Positions 1-9,800 of a stretch of DNA of 64,000 nucleotides are shown here, in pieces. The number at the start of each line of letters is the position of its first letter. Position 1 is the first letter of the stretch. A program made the translations under genes and the position numbers. The stretch is from contig UGTZ01000001.1 of the NCBI GenBank assembly GCA_900455085.1, positions 4,184,501 through 4,248,500 on the forward strand. The letters run 5' to 3'. The stretch comes from Providencia rettgeri (lineage in GTDB: Bacteria > Pseudomonadota > Gammaproteobacteria > Enterobacterales > Enterobacteriaceae). Below the pieces are notes generated by a model. The model had not been told where the DNA came from and made no database searches. It saw nothing but the letters and a program-made list of their open reading frames with translations.

Positions 1-2165
1 CCTGCTTTAATCGGTTTTGGTACACACAAACGGGCATTCGGGTTGACCCAACAATGGCTGCCGATAGTCACTTCTTGCGTTTGGTTAGCATAATTGAGTG
101 ACATCGCTTGGTTTAAGCGCCATTCACCCACCACCGTATCAAATAAGGTATTGGTTAAATTCCCTTTCCACACTTCAGTCTGCCGGTCAAAACTACCTGC
201 TAATGCTAATTGTCCAGAAACCGGTTCACCCTTCATGTTCAACTTGAGCGAGTGCTGTTTTTCACTTCCTTTCGCATCTAAAGTCAGGTTATTGACGACA
301 AGATCACCTTGTTTCAACTGACGAAGAACAACGGATAAATCCCCTTTAATTTGCTCGCCTGTTGCTACATTTCCTTTGATAACAACATTCTCGATAGCAA
401 GATCATCTTGCCACTTCACGCCGCGTGCCGTAAGGTCAACAAGGGCTTCAGGTGTCTGTAAATTACCACGCAATTTCACATCACCGGCAATCACTCCCCC
501 TAAGCCGGGTAGCAAGCCATTGAGAGCAGGGGCATTAATTTTGGCATCAAGGTTCCATTTATCGGCAAGAGAGCCTTTTACATCGACATGGTTTTTACCC
601 AGTGCCAAATTAAAGTTTGGAATATCCCATTGACCAGCTGCGTTACCTTTGGCTTTACCGCGCGCTTTTAAGAGGTTATTTTTAACATTGCCGTCTAAAA
701 CAATTTCAGGAATATCCAACTGCCAACTACCGCCGTATAAACTTCCGCGCGTGGCAATTTTACCTTCCACTTTAGCAGGCCATTCAGGGTACTGTTTGGC
801 AGTATTAATACCTGAAAGGGTCAATACTGCATTCCAACTAATTGCCTTGCTCCAGTCCGCAACGCCAGTAATATCAGCATGACCTTGCAAAGCAGCTAAA
901 CGTAAGCGAGTTAAATTAATTTGCTCTTCATTACCTTTCGCATCTAATAGCAAGGTCGAAGGTGGTAAATCCTGCCCAGTGATAGCTGAACGTACAGACA
1001 TGTCATAAGCTGACGGTCGGCCATTTAGACGCAGACGTGTCCCATCGAGTTGGTATTGTGCTTCCCCCACTAACGGCCACGTTAACTTATCGCTTTCTAG
1101 TGTAAGCAAAATAGGTAAGTCTGCTTGTGACAAATCCGTTTCTGCATCTAATTTTGCATTAATTGGCCCATGTAAGTTCAAGGCCAATTTTAGTTCATCA
1201 ATCAAACCGCCTTTTAAGGAGAGGTCTATTTTTTGCCCATTTAAATCTTCTAAACGGCTTTCCCCCACGACTGATAATGAGACTGGCCATTTATCTTGCA
1301 AAGTTGCCGAGCCAGATAACGCAATATTCCCCTGCGGTGCATCGACTTTTAACTGTTTAACGAGGACTTGTTGTCCTTCATTTGAAAGACTCAGGTGCAA
1401 TTGGTTAATTTTAAGATCAGTCGCCCCCGTTAACTGAAAATTCGAAGCATTAATGCCATCAACATTTAAATCAACAGGTAAAATAACTTCTGGTAATTCA
1501 GCGAGTAACGGTTTAGAAAATAGTGCTTTTAATTCGTCTGCCAATGATTTTTGTTCGTTGATCGGCGTTGGGTCTGGCTGTTTCTCTTCAACGACGGCAT
1601 CTGATTTGGTTTCAGGTAAATTAATCGCTAAATCAATGATATCAGTTGGAATGATAGTAATCGTTTTCCCTTCCCACGTTGCTCCTGTGGTAAATTTCGC
1701 TAAATCAATATCCATACCATCCACATTGACGTGCGTTGAAACCAAAGCCAATTGATTCAAACGAATGGTCAAAGGCGCCTTGAGTTCAGTCAATGGTTCA
1801 GATGGTGGCGTTTCTTCTGAAGGGGGGAATTGGGTGGTATCGACAGTCACAGTGACATTTTCCGTGCCTAAGTTGTCGACACATAGCTCACGGCTTGTTA
1901 AACAACCTAGACGTACCGCTAAATTTAATTTCCCCGCATTAACATCAACGCCTGGCATTTGATATTTAACGCCACTTAGCGTTAAGTCACTAATATCACC
2001 GTTAATTTTATCAATGGTTAATTCAGGAACAAAACGTGTCGCTGTATTTAATGCAAAGTGAAGACCTGATTGCGTTCCAATCACCCAACTGAGTGCGGCA
2101 ACAACCAGAACAAGAATTAATAAAATGGAAAGACTGGTCCATTTTAGCCACTTCAACCACCTCAT
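1..2165 (-). CDS. tamB: TamB, translocation and assembly module inner-membrane subunit (3' part outside window)
   Basis: TamB is the large periplasm-spanning, inner-membrane-anchored partner of TamA. It helps insert some autotransporters and other outer-membrane proteins and has been linked to phospholipid transport to the outer membrane. The N-terminus begins MRWLKWLKW and is followed by one hydrophobic anchor helix (about residues 10-30), then long repetitive beta-strand-like sequence typical of the AsmA/TamB superfamily. The frame stays open to the window edge, so about 720 residues are visible and the DUF490 C-terminus is missing. The start codon overlaps the tamA stop as ATGA, showing translational coupling. 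The call is secure from sequence and from the tamA-tamB order. Confidence 0.95.
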   Translation of the reverse strand, partial: MRWLKWLKWTSLSILLILVLVVAALSWVIGTQSGLHFALNTATRFVPELTIDKINGDISDLTLSGVKYQMPGVDVNAGKLNLAVRLGCLTSRELCVDNLGTENVTVTVDTTQFPPSEETPPSEPLTELKAPLTIRLNQLALVSTHVNVDGMDIDLAKFTTGATWEGKTITIIPTDIIDLAINLPETKSDAVVEEKQPDPTPINEQKSLADELKALFSKPLLAELPEVILPVDLNVDGINASNFQLTGATDLKINQLHLSLSNEGQQVLVKQLKVDAPQGNIALSGSATLQDKWPVSLSVVGESRLEDLNGQKIDLSLKGGLIDELKLALNLHGPINAKLDAETDLSQADLPILLTLESDKLTWPLVGEAQYQLDGTRLRLNGRPSAYDMSVRSAITGQDLPPSTLLLDAKGNEEQINLTRLRLAALQGHADITGVADWSKAISWNAVLTLSGINTAKQYPEWPAKVEGKIATRGSLYGGSWQLDIPEIVLDGNVKNNLLKARGKAKGNAAGQWDIPNFNLALGKNHVDVKGSLADKWNLDAKINAPALNGLLPGLGGVIAGDVKLRGNLQTPEALVDLTARGVKWQDDLAIENVVIKGNVATGEQIKGDLSVVLRQLKQGDLVVNNLTLDAKGSEKQHSLKLNMKGEPVSGQLALAGSFDRQTEVWKGNLTNTLFDTVVGEWRLNQAMSLNYANQTQEVTIGSHCWVNPNARLCVPKPIKA

Positions 2166-3946
2166 AGCTCAGTCCCCAAGCCGATATAAAACTGTATTTT
2201 GTTGTTATCTGGATCGCCAATAGGTTTGGCTAAATCTAATTTTATTGGCCCAACCGGTGAGACCCAACGGATACCGACTCCCGCCCCCGTTTTAAAATCA
2301 TTATCCTTAAAATTATCAACGGCTTCACCACTATCAATAAAGGTCGCACCCCACCAATTCCCAGTAAAGTTATATTGGTATTCCACAGAGCCTACAGCCA
2401 ATTTTGATGCCCCTGTCAGCTTACCTTTACTATCTTCTGGAGAGATTTTTTGATAGCCATATCCACGCACACTGCCATCACCCCCCGCAAAGAAGCGTAA
2501 GTCCGGTGGAACCTTATCGAAATCATTGGTTTCAATCCAACCGATATTTCCACGAACAATAAAGCGATGACCTTCCCATGGCGTTCTGATCCACACATTT
2601 TTAGCTTGTAGTACCGCAAAGTCGATGTCTGAACCCCAAATTTTATTCGAGTAATCAATAGAGTAACGTTGGCTATCCCCCCATGTTGGCATCACACCTC
2701 CACGTTGGCGAATTCGGCTCACATAGGCCCCGGGATACAGCAACATCGTCGTATTCGTCACGTTGGCTTGGGTAAAGTTACTCAGCATCCAACGCATATT
2801 CACACCATATTGCCAACCGGATGAATAATCCCAGTTACGAGACACATTCAAGGTTGTTGTATTCGCTTGCGTATCATTTAAATCTGTCCGTTTAAAGCCC
2901 CCTTGAACTGCATAATATTGCTCAAGTGGGTTCGCTTTTAATGGAATTTTATAGCTTGCATCTATTAATTGTTCTGGTTGGGATAAACTAATATTTGACG
3001 TTAAACTCTGCCCACGAGAGTTAATCCAAGGCTTATTCCATGTCGTTTTAACGCGAGGGCCTACATCTGTTGCATAACCCCCACCGAGCTCAATAAAATT
3101 TTTGGCTCTAGGCGTCATCACCGCTTCCATCGGTAATTCATAGGAGTTATCTTTTCGGGCACTCACGATACGCGGAGTCACAATCGCAGAAGAGAACCAC
3201 CCTGTTTCAGCTAATCGGCGGTTAAATTCAGCAAGTTGCTCTGATGTGTAGTATTCCCCTTTTTTGAAAGGCGCAAGGTTGTTCAGATAATCTTCACGGA
3301 TTTGTGAGCCTGAATAAGAAATGGCGCCAAACCGATAACGTTCGCCACTGTTAAAATCAAAATCCCAATAAGCCGCATGGTGGTCAAGAGAAATACCCAG
3401 TTGGCTTTTCTCCATCATCGCATCAAAATAACCTTTGCGAATGGCTAAACTGCTAAAGCGCCCTTTAAATTCTTCGTATTCACCATCATTTTGAACTGTA
3501 TCGAGCTTTGGCGTATATTGTTTGAGCATCTTTTCATAGTCAGGGTCCGTTTTAGCGCCACCTTGCAATTCAACATTCACCCCTTTTAATAAAATAGGTT
3601 CCCCAGGAGTGACTTTGGCGGTTAAAACAGAACGAGCAGGCGGTGTTTTTTCTTCATAGCTAAATTCAACCGTGGGTTGGTAATAGCCTAAAGGCTTTAA
3701 ACCTTCTTTAATTGCTTTCTCAACACGGGCTCGAAAACGACCGTTTGGCACAACTTCATCTTGCGATATATTAGACAGTTGTACACGAACGTTTTGATTA
3801 AGTTGTCCTTCAAGGCCTTCAATATTAAGACGAAGATTAGCTGCGTGTACCACTGGCACTGCCGCAGTTAGGCAGAGAAAACAAATTAGAGGGTATTTCG
3901 ACACGCCTACTCCTAAGGTGATTGTTCGATTGACTAAATACTTCAT
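2162..3946 (-). CDS. tamA: TamA, Omp85-family outer-membrane assembly protein
   Basis: This is the outer-membrane half of the TAM complex. Of 594 residues, the first 35 look like a signal peptide (cleavage near VHA-AN). Three POTRA domains follow to about residue 275, then a 16-strand Omp85 barrel ending in the usual aromatic-rich terminal strand (IQFYIGLGTEL). The Omp85 signature VRGY in loop 6 is at residues 493-496. Length is close to the E. coli protein (577). The stop overlaps the tamB start. The divergent neighbour msrA is the same as in E. coli. Confidence 0.96.
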   Translation of the reverse strand: MKYLVNRTITLGVGVSKYPLICFLCLTAAVPVVHAANLRLNIEGLEGQLNQNVRVQLSNISQDEVVPNGRFRARVEKAIKEGLKPLGYYQPTVEFSYEEKTPPARSVLTAKVTPGEPILLKGVNVELQGGAKTDPDYEKMLKQYTPKLDTVQNDGEYEEFKGRFSSLAIRKGYFDAMMEKSQLGISLDHHAAYWDFDFNSGERYRFGAISYSGSQIREDYLNNLAPFKKGEYYTSEQLAEFNRRLAETGWFSSAIVTPRIVSARKDNSYELPMEAVMTPRAKNFIELGGGYATDVGPRVKTTWNKPWINSRGQSLTSNISLSQPEQLIDASYKIPLKANPLEQYYAVQGGFKRTDLNDTQANTTTLNVSRNWDYSSGWQYGVNMRWMLSNFTQANVTNTTMLLYPGAYVSRIRQRGGVMPTWGDSQRYSIDYSNKIWGSDIDFAVLQAKNVWIRTPWEGHRFIVRGNIGWIETNDFDKVPPDLRFFAGGDGSVRGYGYQKISPEDSKGKLTGASKLAVGSVEYQYNFTGNWWGATFIDSGEAVDNFKDNDFKTGAGVGIRWVSPVGPIKLDLAKPIGDPDNNKIQFYIGLGTEL

Positions 3947-4037
3947 ATCAATTTATTTTGAGTAAAATTCGCCATAGACACAAGTTTTTATCCCTATTTT
4001 TAGATTATTTGTGTGGTCACTATATATAGGAATCATT

Positions 4038-4679
4038 ATGCCTTTTAATAAATTTCACTCTGCAAGTATTGCACAACCTCTGCCTGGCAGAGCAACTGCT
4101 ATGACCTACTCACCATATCATGCGCTTAACCATCATTCGATTGAGATTATTCCTAAGAATATGGAAATTGCGTATTTTGCCATGGGCTGTTTTTGGGGAG
4201 TTGAACGATTATTTTGGCAGCAAGCTGGGGTTTATTCAACTTCTGCGGGGTATTGTGGTGGTGTGACCCCTAACCCAACCTACGAAGAAGTTTGCTCAGG
4301 ACGAACTGGCCACGCGGAAGCAGTTCGGGTTGTTTTTGATCCGCAAGTTATCAGTTACTCCCAATTATTGACGTTATTTTGGGAAAACCATGACCCTGCA
4401 CAAGGCATGCGCCAAGGGAACGATATGGGCAGCCAATATCGCTCTGCCATTTATACTGTGTCAGACGAGCAAGATAAGCAAGCGATGGACACACTGCAAG
4501 CTTACCAAAATGCAATGAAAGCGCAGCATGACGCCCGTGCAATCACGACCGAAATAGCGCCATTAGATACTTTCTATTTTGCCGAAGATTACCACCAGCA
4601 GTACTTATATAAAAACCCGAATGGATATTGCGGATTAGGAGGAATTGGTATCTGTTTACCACCTTCGTTAAACAACTAA
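4038..4679 (+). CDS. msrA: Peptide-methionine (S)-S-oxide reductase MsrA
   Basis: MsrA reduces methionine-S-sulfoxide in proteins and free methionine in the cytoplasm, repairing oxidative damage with thioredoxin as reductant. The catalytic motif GCFWGVE is present with the reactive cysteine at residue 51, and the recycling cysteines lie in the C-terminal GYCGLGGIGICLPP. The start at 4038 is chosen because an AGGA ribosome-binding site lies just upstream and the resulting 213 residues match the family length (212 in E. coli); an upstream in-frame start at 4011 would add nine unconserved residues. It is divergent from tamA. Confidence 0.95.
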   Translation: MPFNKFHSASIAQPLPGRATAMTYSPYHALNHHSIEIIPKNMEIAYFAMGCFWGVERLFWQQAGVYSTSAGYCGGVTPNPTYEEVCSGRTGHAEAVRVVFDPQVISYSQLLTLFWENHDPAQGMRQGNDMGSQYRSAIYTVSDEQDKQAMDTLQAYQNAMKAQHDARAITTEIAPLDTFYFAEDYHQQYLYKNPNGYCGLGGIGICLPPSLNN

Positions 4680-4715
4680 ATCAATAACTTATTACAGTGA
4701 GTTCATCTTTCCAAC

Positions 4716-4757
4716 CATTCAAGTTGCTTTTCAATATGACTTAAAGCAGCTTGAATG
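4716..4757. repeat. Imperfect inverted repeat between msrA and paeA
   Basis: CATTCAAG-T-TGCTTT pairs with AAAGCA-G-CTTGAATG around a 12-nt loop, giving a long stem with one mismatch. There is no U-tract, so it is not a clear intrinsic terminator. It may protect the msrA transcript 3' end or be a structured leader element of paeA, whose start is about 175 nt downstream. Confidence 0.45.
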
Positions 4758-4932
4758 ATGATGAATATCTAGGCAGATAAATCACCTCAGTGCTATACTA
4801 ATGCAACATATCAACAATTTGCGCATATCGCGCAACATATATTTGCATACTCAATATATTTAAATACACGAGACTATGCCTTCAGAGATTTTTGAATTTT
4901 ATGGATTCTTCCTTTGATTGGCTGGATAACTT

Positions 4933-6300
4933 ATGCTCAACAGTTTATTAATTGTTCTATTATTATGTGCAATCAGCGCATTCTTTTCTTTGTCAGAAAT
5001 TTCTCTGGCGGCTTCCCGCCGCATTAAACTTAAACTTATGGCCGATGAAGGCAACATTAATGCGGCTCGCGTGCTTAAATTACAAGAAATGCCGGGAATG
5101 TTTTTTACCGTCGTTCAAATTGGTTTAAATGCCGTTGCTATCCTTGCCGGTATTGTGGGAGAGTCTGCTTTTTCTCCAGCTTTGTACGATATCTTTATTC
5201 AATTTTTATCGCCAAGCTGGGCTCAGCAAGTTTCATCAATACTGTCGTTCACCATTGTGACGAGCCTGTTTATTTTAGTGGCAGATTTAACACCTAAACG
5301 TATCGGTATGGTAAAACCTGAAGCCATTGCGATTCGCATTGTGAATCCAATGCGCTTCTGTTTAGTGGTACTGGGCCCATTCGTCTGGTTTTTTAATGGC
5401 CTTGCGAACCTCTTTTTTAAATTATTCAAATTACCTACATCACGTAACGAAGATATCACTTCTGATGATATTTTTGCGGTCGTTGAAGCGGGTGCTGTAG
5501 CGGGTGTGTTACGTAAGCAAGAACACGAATTGATTGAGAATGTGTTTGAACTGGAATCACGCACTGTGCCATCAGCTATGACCCCACGTGAGAGCATTAT
5601 TTATTTTGACAAAGACGAGTCAGAAGACAGTATCAAACATAAAATTTCAACCCAACCCCATTCTAAGTTCCTAGTGTGTGCAGGGGATATCGATCATGTT
5701 ATCGGTTATGTTGATTCAAAAGAATTACTTAATCGCGTGCTCAATGGGCAGAGCTTAAGTTTAAAAGATGGTGCTCACATTAGAAATACGCTAATGATCC
5801 CTGACACTCTCTCATTATCAGATACCTTAGAAGCATTTAAAACAAACGCCGTCGATTTTGCTGTTATTCTCAACGAATATGCATTAGTCATGGGTATCAT
5901 TACCATCAATGATGTAATGATCACTTTAATGGGAGACTTAATTGGTCCAGGACAAGAAGAGCAAATCGTGGTACGTGATGAGAATTCTTGGTTAGTTGAA
6001 GGCGGAACACCAATCGAAGATGTGATGCGCATTTTGGATATTGATGATTTCCCTGACTTTAGCAACTATGAAACCATCGCAGGGTTTATGATGTACCGGT
6101 TAAGAAGAATGCCAAAGCGCACAGACTATGTGAAATATGCGGGATACAAATTTGAAGTTGTCGATATTGATAATTACAAAATTGACCAATTACTCGTAAC
6201 TCGTCTTACTACGGTGCCATCACCTGTCGTTGTACAGCCCGGAAAAAATACTATTGAAACGGCTGACGCAAAACAACAAACAAAAGATACTGAACATTAG
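4933..6300 (+). CDS. paeA: PaeA/YtfL, CNNM-CBS membrane protein (putative polyamine exporter)
   Basis: This 455-residue protein aligns along its whole length with E. coli YtfL, renamed PaeA because it is implicated in cadaverine and putrescine export and in survival of high pH and polyamine stress. The N-terminal half (about 1-190) is a CNNM/DUF21 transmembrane domain. It is followed by a CBS pair (about 205-335, including the conserved TPRE segment) and a CorC/HlyC C-terminal domain (about 350-435). Older annotations call it hemolysin-like, which is misleading. The start has the expected MLNSLL N-terminus. It probably forms a single-gene transcript ending at the hairpin immediately downstream. 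Confidence 0.93.
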   Translation: MLNSLLIVLLLCAISAFFSLSEISLAASRRIKLKLMADEGNINAARVLKLQEMPGMFFTVVQIGLNAVAILAGIVGESAFSPALYDIFIQFLSPSWAQQVSSILSFTIVTSLFILVADLTPKRIGMVKPEAIAIRIVNPMRFCLVVLGPFVWFFNGLANLFFKLFKLPTSRNEDITSDDIFAVVEAGAVAGVLRKQEHELIENVFELESRTVPSAMTPRESIIYFDKDESEDSIKHKISTQPHSKFLVCAGDIDHVIGYVDSKELLNRVLNGQSLSLKDGAHIRNTLMIPDTLSLSDTLEAFKTNAVDFAVILNEYALVMGIITINDVMITLMGDLIGPGQEEQIVVRDENSWLVEGGTPIEDVMRILDIDDFPDFSNYETIAGFMMYRLRRMPKRTDYVKYAGYKFEVVDIDNYKIDQLLVTRLTTVPSPVVVQPGKNTIETADAKQQTKDTEH

Positions 6301-6329
6301 TGCTTGATGGCGAAGCCGTTTCTTTCAAT

Positions 6330-6352
6330 GCGCCACCCATGTGGCGCGTTGT
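6330..6352 (+). terminator. Probable terminator of paeA
   Basis: A 7-bp GC-rich stem (GCGCCAC / GTGGCGC) with a CCAT loop is followed by GTTGTTAA, a weak T-rich tail. It lies between the convergent paeA and ytfK genes and may serve both. Confidence 0.6.
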
Positions 6353-6375
6353 TAACCAAAACCTTCTTGATTAAC

Positions 6376-6582
6376 CTACCCCATTTCTGCCTGCAATAAT
6401 GAAACCTGTTTGTTGACCTCACTCATCACATTGTAATGGCGCTTATCACTAATTTTAGGTGGTAGAATTTTCCCATAGTTAAACTCAAATGCCCCAAAAT
6501 CCTTAATATAGAGCCGGCCACGGAATAGCGTTTTGACGTAAAGAGCAATCTTTGATGGGTTATAACGGTTAAAAATTTTCAT
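6376..6582 (-). CDS. ytfK: YtfK, DUF1107 stringent-response modulator
   Basis: A 68-residue protein of exactly the E. coli YtfK length, sharing the core FRGRLYIKD-GAFEF and VMSEVN-QV segments. E. coli YtfK binds SpoT and shifts it towards (p)ppGpp synthesis during phosphate or fatty-acid starvation. It is cytoplasmic and basic. It is convergent with paeA and divergent from ytfJ, the same ytfL-ytfK-ytfJ order as in E. coli. The 290-nt region upstream (6583-6872) is AT-rich and probably holds both divergent promoters. Confidence 0.93.
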   Translation of the reverse strand: MKIFNRYNPSKIALYVKTLFRGRLYIKDFGAFEFNYGKILPPKISDKRHYNVMSEVNKQVSLLQAEMG

Positions 6583-6872
6583 TAGAACTTTGCCTCCCCT
6601 TTGTTCTTACGATATTCAATAACTCATACCGTACAATAATCATAGACCAGAAATTTTCACTTTGGTTCTAAAATTGCAGTTTTATTCAATTTACTGACAT
6701 AACATGACACTGTAAACTAACTGTTAAAACCCTATAAACATTGTTTTTATTCTGAATTTTAAAAAAATGTTAAATTACCTCTTGTAACTCATCCGATGAG
6801 CTATGCTATAAATAGCAGTAATCAGACAAACCGTTAGGCTCACATGACAAAATAATCAATCAAGGGGCTGTT

Positions 6873-7433
6873 ATGATAAGAAATTATTTACTTTTAATAT
6901 GCTTGCTAGGGGCATCAGCGATAGCTTCTGCTGCAAATATTCAATTAAACCAATCTGTTCCTACCATTTCTGTCACCGACAAAGGTGAGCTTGTCATAAA
7001 TAATGAAGGGAAGTTGGATTATCAACCGTGGAAAAGCCAACAGCTCGTTGGAAAAGTACGGACAATTCAACATATTGCTGGCCGTTCTTCCGCAAAAGAG
7101 CTCAATGCCCCTTTAGTTGAAGCCATCAAACAAGCCAAATTCCCGCATGATACCTATCAAACAACAACAATCATTAATACTGATGATGCAATGTTCGGTA
7201 CGGGTGTATTTGTTAAAAATAGTGTTGAAGATAGCAAAAAAGAGTTCCCTTATTCACAATTTATTGTTGATAGCGAGGGTACGGTGAAGAGTGCATGGGG
7301 TTTGAAACCAGAAAGTTCAGCAATTATCGTATTGGATAATCAAGGAAAGGTGTTATTTTTCAAAGATGGTGAATTAAATTCCCAAGAAATTCAAAAAGTC
7401 ATTAGTTTGTTAAGCTCATCACTAAACCAATAA
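6873..7433 (+). CDS. ytfJ: YtfJ-family periplasmic protein
   Basis: The protein has 186 residues with a clear Sec signal peptide (first 20 residues, ending ASA). The remainder matches E. coli YtfJ closely, including GKVR-IQHIAGR, LPHDxYQTTTIxNTDDA-like and SQFIVDS segments. The family has a thioredoxin-like fold but no CXXC motif is visible here, so a thiol-redox role is not supported. Biological function is unknown. A GGGGC ribosome-binding sequence precedes the ATG. Confidence 0.9.
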   Translation: MIRNYLLLICLLGASAIASAANIQLNQSVPTISVTDKGELVINNEGKLDYQPWKSQQLVGKVRTIQHIAGRSSAKELNAPLVEAIKQAKFPHDTYQTTTIINTDDAMFGTGVFVKNSVEDSKKEFPYSQFIVDSEGTVKSAWGLKPESSAIIVLDNQGKVLFFKDGELNSQEIQKVISLLSSSLNQ

Positions 7434-7453
7434 GGTCAAACTTTTACTATTAT

Positions 7454-7479
7454 GTAGTGTGCGTAATTTCGCACACTAC
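7454..7479. terminator. Hairpin between convergent ytfJ and qseC
   Basis: A perfect 10-bp inverted repeat (GTAGTGTGCG / CGCACACTAC) with a 6-nt loop sits between two convergent genes. A strong U-tract is absent on either side, so it may be a weak bidirectional terminator or a 3'-end stabiliser. Confidence 0.55.
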
Positions 7480-7602
7480 ACTTACAATTCAGTCTATCTC
7501 TATTACATCAAAAATAGTGAGTTATGCTAAAATACCCTTACATTAAACATGCATAATTATGATTGTTTTTTTCATAAATAATCATGACTAATGTGCGCAT
7601 TA

Positions 7603-8967
7603 TCACGCTTTAGTTTCATTCCAATACACTTTGGCGCAAAACCCGCCATTAGTGCCATGAGTAAAAATAACCTGCAAATGATGCAATTGCGCAATCCGCT
7701 TAACAATAGAGAGTCCTAAACCACTCCCTGTCTTTTCTTGTCCTGGTGGACGATAAAAACGCTCACCTAGACGCTGTAAAACTTCAGGTGTCACACCATT
7801 ACCATCATCTTGAATTTCAAGGTGGTCAGCATACAAAATGATCTCCACTCGCCCAGCTATTTTTCCATAACGTATTGCATTATTGAGTAAATTTCTCAGC
7901 AACGCATTGAGTAGTAATGGCTGACCTTGAAAATCAGGGGGACGACTTATTAAGGTGTTTATTATCGTTGTTTGCTGCTCTTGAGCTTCGGGTTCAACAT
8001 CCTTTATTGCTGTTTCAATTAATATGGCCCAAGATACCGCCGTAATATCATCAAGTTGCGAGGATGACTCTAACCGAGACAACATGAGTAGTTGGTCAAC
8101 AAGCCTTGTTGCCCTATCAATACCTTCCGATAAATTAGCCACTGCATGATTACGGATATCTGTATTATTCCCCGCAATTTGTACCACTTCCGCCTGTACT
8201 CTTAATGCTGCGAGTGGGCTACGTAATTCATGAGCGGCATCCGATGTAAATTGTCGCTCGCGAGCGAACATGTCATTAATACGGCCAAATAGCACATTCA
8301 TGGAGTCAATAATGGGTCTTACTTCACTGGGGATGCGCGTTACTTGTACTGGGGTTAATTCATCTGGTTTTCGGTGATATAACTGCTTTGCTACATCCCT
8401 CAATGGACGTAAAGCACGTGTGAGCAGCCATAAAAATAGCAATAACATAATTGGCAAAGCCATCAACCAAGGCATAAATTGTGCAACCATAATATCGGTC
8501 GCCATTTCTTGCCGGTACTCCCACTCTTGCCCTACTGCAATAACATATTGACCATCTTGAGATTTTAACCACACCAAACGCCAAGGGTCGTCACTTCCTT
8601 GGAGCATCCCATCGGTAAACCCTTCTCGCTTAAATTGGTAGACAATATCTCTACCATTATCACCGTCGTTTAATACCATTTCGCCATTCTGTGAAAAGAT
8701 AGCAAATGCCAATGCATCGTCATCCTGATGGCCATGGTTCTTGCGCAATAATTTTTTGGTTTTAGTCAGGGAAGGCCGGCTCAATTCAAAGTCTGATGGT
8801 AAAACAGATAGCCGTTTAGCAAACGCCATTTGCTGGGTATCAAATAGCTCATTAATCGTTTTATAGCTTTGGTACCACGCTAACGAACTGGCGATCCCCC
8901 ATGTCAGCAAAGCCAACAGGAGCAGCATTAAAGTGAGTTTTAACCTAAGACTAAATGTCTTCATCAT
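7603..8967 (-). CDS. qseC: Sensor histidine kinase QseC
   Basis: QseC is the inner-membrane sensor of the QseBC two-component system, proposed to respond to autoinducer-3 and catecholamines, and known to dephosphorylate QseB. In 454 residues there is TM1 (about 11-31), a periplasmic sensor, TM2 (about 163-184), HAMP, an H-box FTSDAAHELRSPLAAL with His246, an N-box (NLLNNAIRYG) and G-boxes (DDGNGVTP, GSGLGLSIV). The periplasmic region shares the DDDAL-FAIF and DGDNG motifs of E. coli QseC, separating it from PmrB. The start overlaps the qseB stop (ATGA). Confidence 0.93.
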   Translation of the reverse strand: MMKTFSLRLKLTLMLLLLALLTWGIASSLAWYQSYKTINELFDTQQMAFAKRLSVLPSDFELSRPSLTKTKKLLRKNHGHQDDDALAFAIFSQNGEMVLNDGDNGRDIVYQFKREGFTDGMLQGSDDPWRLVWLKSQDGQYVIAVGQEWEYRQEMATDIMVAQFMPWLMALPIMLLLFLWLLTRALRPLRDVAKQLYHRKPDELTPVQVTRIPSEVRPIIDSMNVLFGRINDMFARERQFTSDAAHELRSPLAALRVQAEVVQIAGNNTDIRNHAVANLSEGIDRATRLVDQLLMLSRLESSSQLDDITAVSWAILIETAIKDVEPEAQEQQTTIINTLISRPPDFQGQPLLLNALLRNLLNNAIRYGKIAGRVEIILYADHLEIQDDGNGVTPEVLQRLGERFYRPPGQEKTGSGLGLSIVKRIAQLHHLQVIFTHGTNGGFCAKVYWNETKA

Positions 8968-9626
8968 TTATCATCACCTAATCGATAGCCAACACCATGA
9001 ATGGTTCGAATAAACTTATTACCTAATTTACGCCTTAAATGGTGGATATGTACCTCAACAGAATTGCTAGAGACCTCTTCATCCCAGTTATACAATTTTT
9101 CTTCAATTAAAGGACGAGAGAAAACTTTATTTGGGTTATGCATAAATAAAGACAATAAGGCAAACTCTTTACCTTTTAGTTGTACAGGTTTACCTTGCAG
9201 TGTCACCGTCATTGCAACCGGATCCATTTCAACATCACCATGCGTAAGTTTGGAGGATAATTGCCCACTTCGACGACGGATTAACGCCTGCAAGCGCGCC
9301 ATGACTTCCATTAAAGCAAATGGTTTACAAAGATAATCATCAGCCCCTTGTTGTAGCCCTTGAACACGTTGATCCAGTGCATCTCGTGCCGTCAAAATTA
9401 AGACTGGCTCATCACGCCCCTCCTTGCGCCAATGTTTCAAAATATCCATACCGTCAATATTTGGTAATGAAAGATCGAGTACAACAGCGTCATAGGGCGC
9501 ATCAAATAAAGCGAGTTGCCCTTGTTTACCATCCATAAACCAATCAACCGTAAACCCTAGCTGTGTTAATCCCACTTTTAAACCATCACCAATTAGCCTG
9601 TCATCTTCAATTAATAGAATACGCAT
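8964..9626 (-). CDS. qseB: Response regulator QseB
   Basis: An OmpR/PhoB-type regulator of 220 residues. The receiver domain has acidic DD at residues 8-9, phospho-acceptor Asp51 (VVLDLSLP) and the KPF lysine. The C-terminal winged helix carries EVHIHHLRRKLG and the IRTIHGVGYRLG wing. The start at 9626 is preferred because GGAGG lies five bases upstream and it matches E. coli QseB; a start 12 nt earlier would add MEDI. It is cotranscribed with qseC, and the divergent ygiW gene is the same as in E. coli. A direct-repeat box in the shared promoter region suggests autoregulation. Confidence 0.94.
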   Translation of the reverse strand: MRILLIEDDRLIGDGLKVGLTQLGFTVDWFMDGKQGQLALFDAPYDAVVLDLSLPNIDGMDILKHWRKEGRDEPVLILTARDALDQRVQGLQQGADDYLCKPFALMEVMARLQALIRRRSGQLSSKLTHGDVEMDPVAMTVTLQGKPVQLKGKEFALLSLFMHNPNKVFSRPLIEEKLYNWDEEVSSNSVEVHIHHLRRKLGNKFIRTIHGVGYRLGDDK

Positions 9627-9726
9627 AATATCCTCCACCTCAGAATATTATTATATTTATCCCATCAGTCTTGAGATGACTAGCTATAATTAACAAAATT
9701 AAAAATATAATTCGTTAATTATGTTT

Positions 9727-9743
9727 CTTAAGATCCTGTTAAG
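9727..9743. promoter_or_regulatory. PmrA/QseB-like direct-repeat operator between qseB and ygiW
   Basis: CTTAAG-N5-GTTAAG is two hexamers spaced 11 bp centre to centre, the form bound by PmrA and by the related QseB (CTTAA-N5-CTTAA type). It lies about 100 bp upstream of qseB and 58 bp upstream of ygiW, where it could act on both. The identity of the binding regulator is inferred from position. Confidence 0.6.
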
Positions 9744-9800
9744 ATTTACTTGGTTTAATACCCTCCATACAAACAAGTTCATGTCCATTTGGAGATACTG

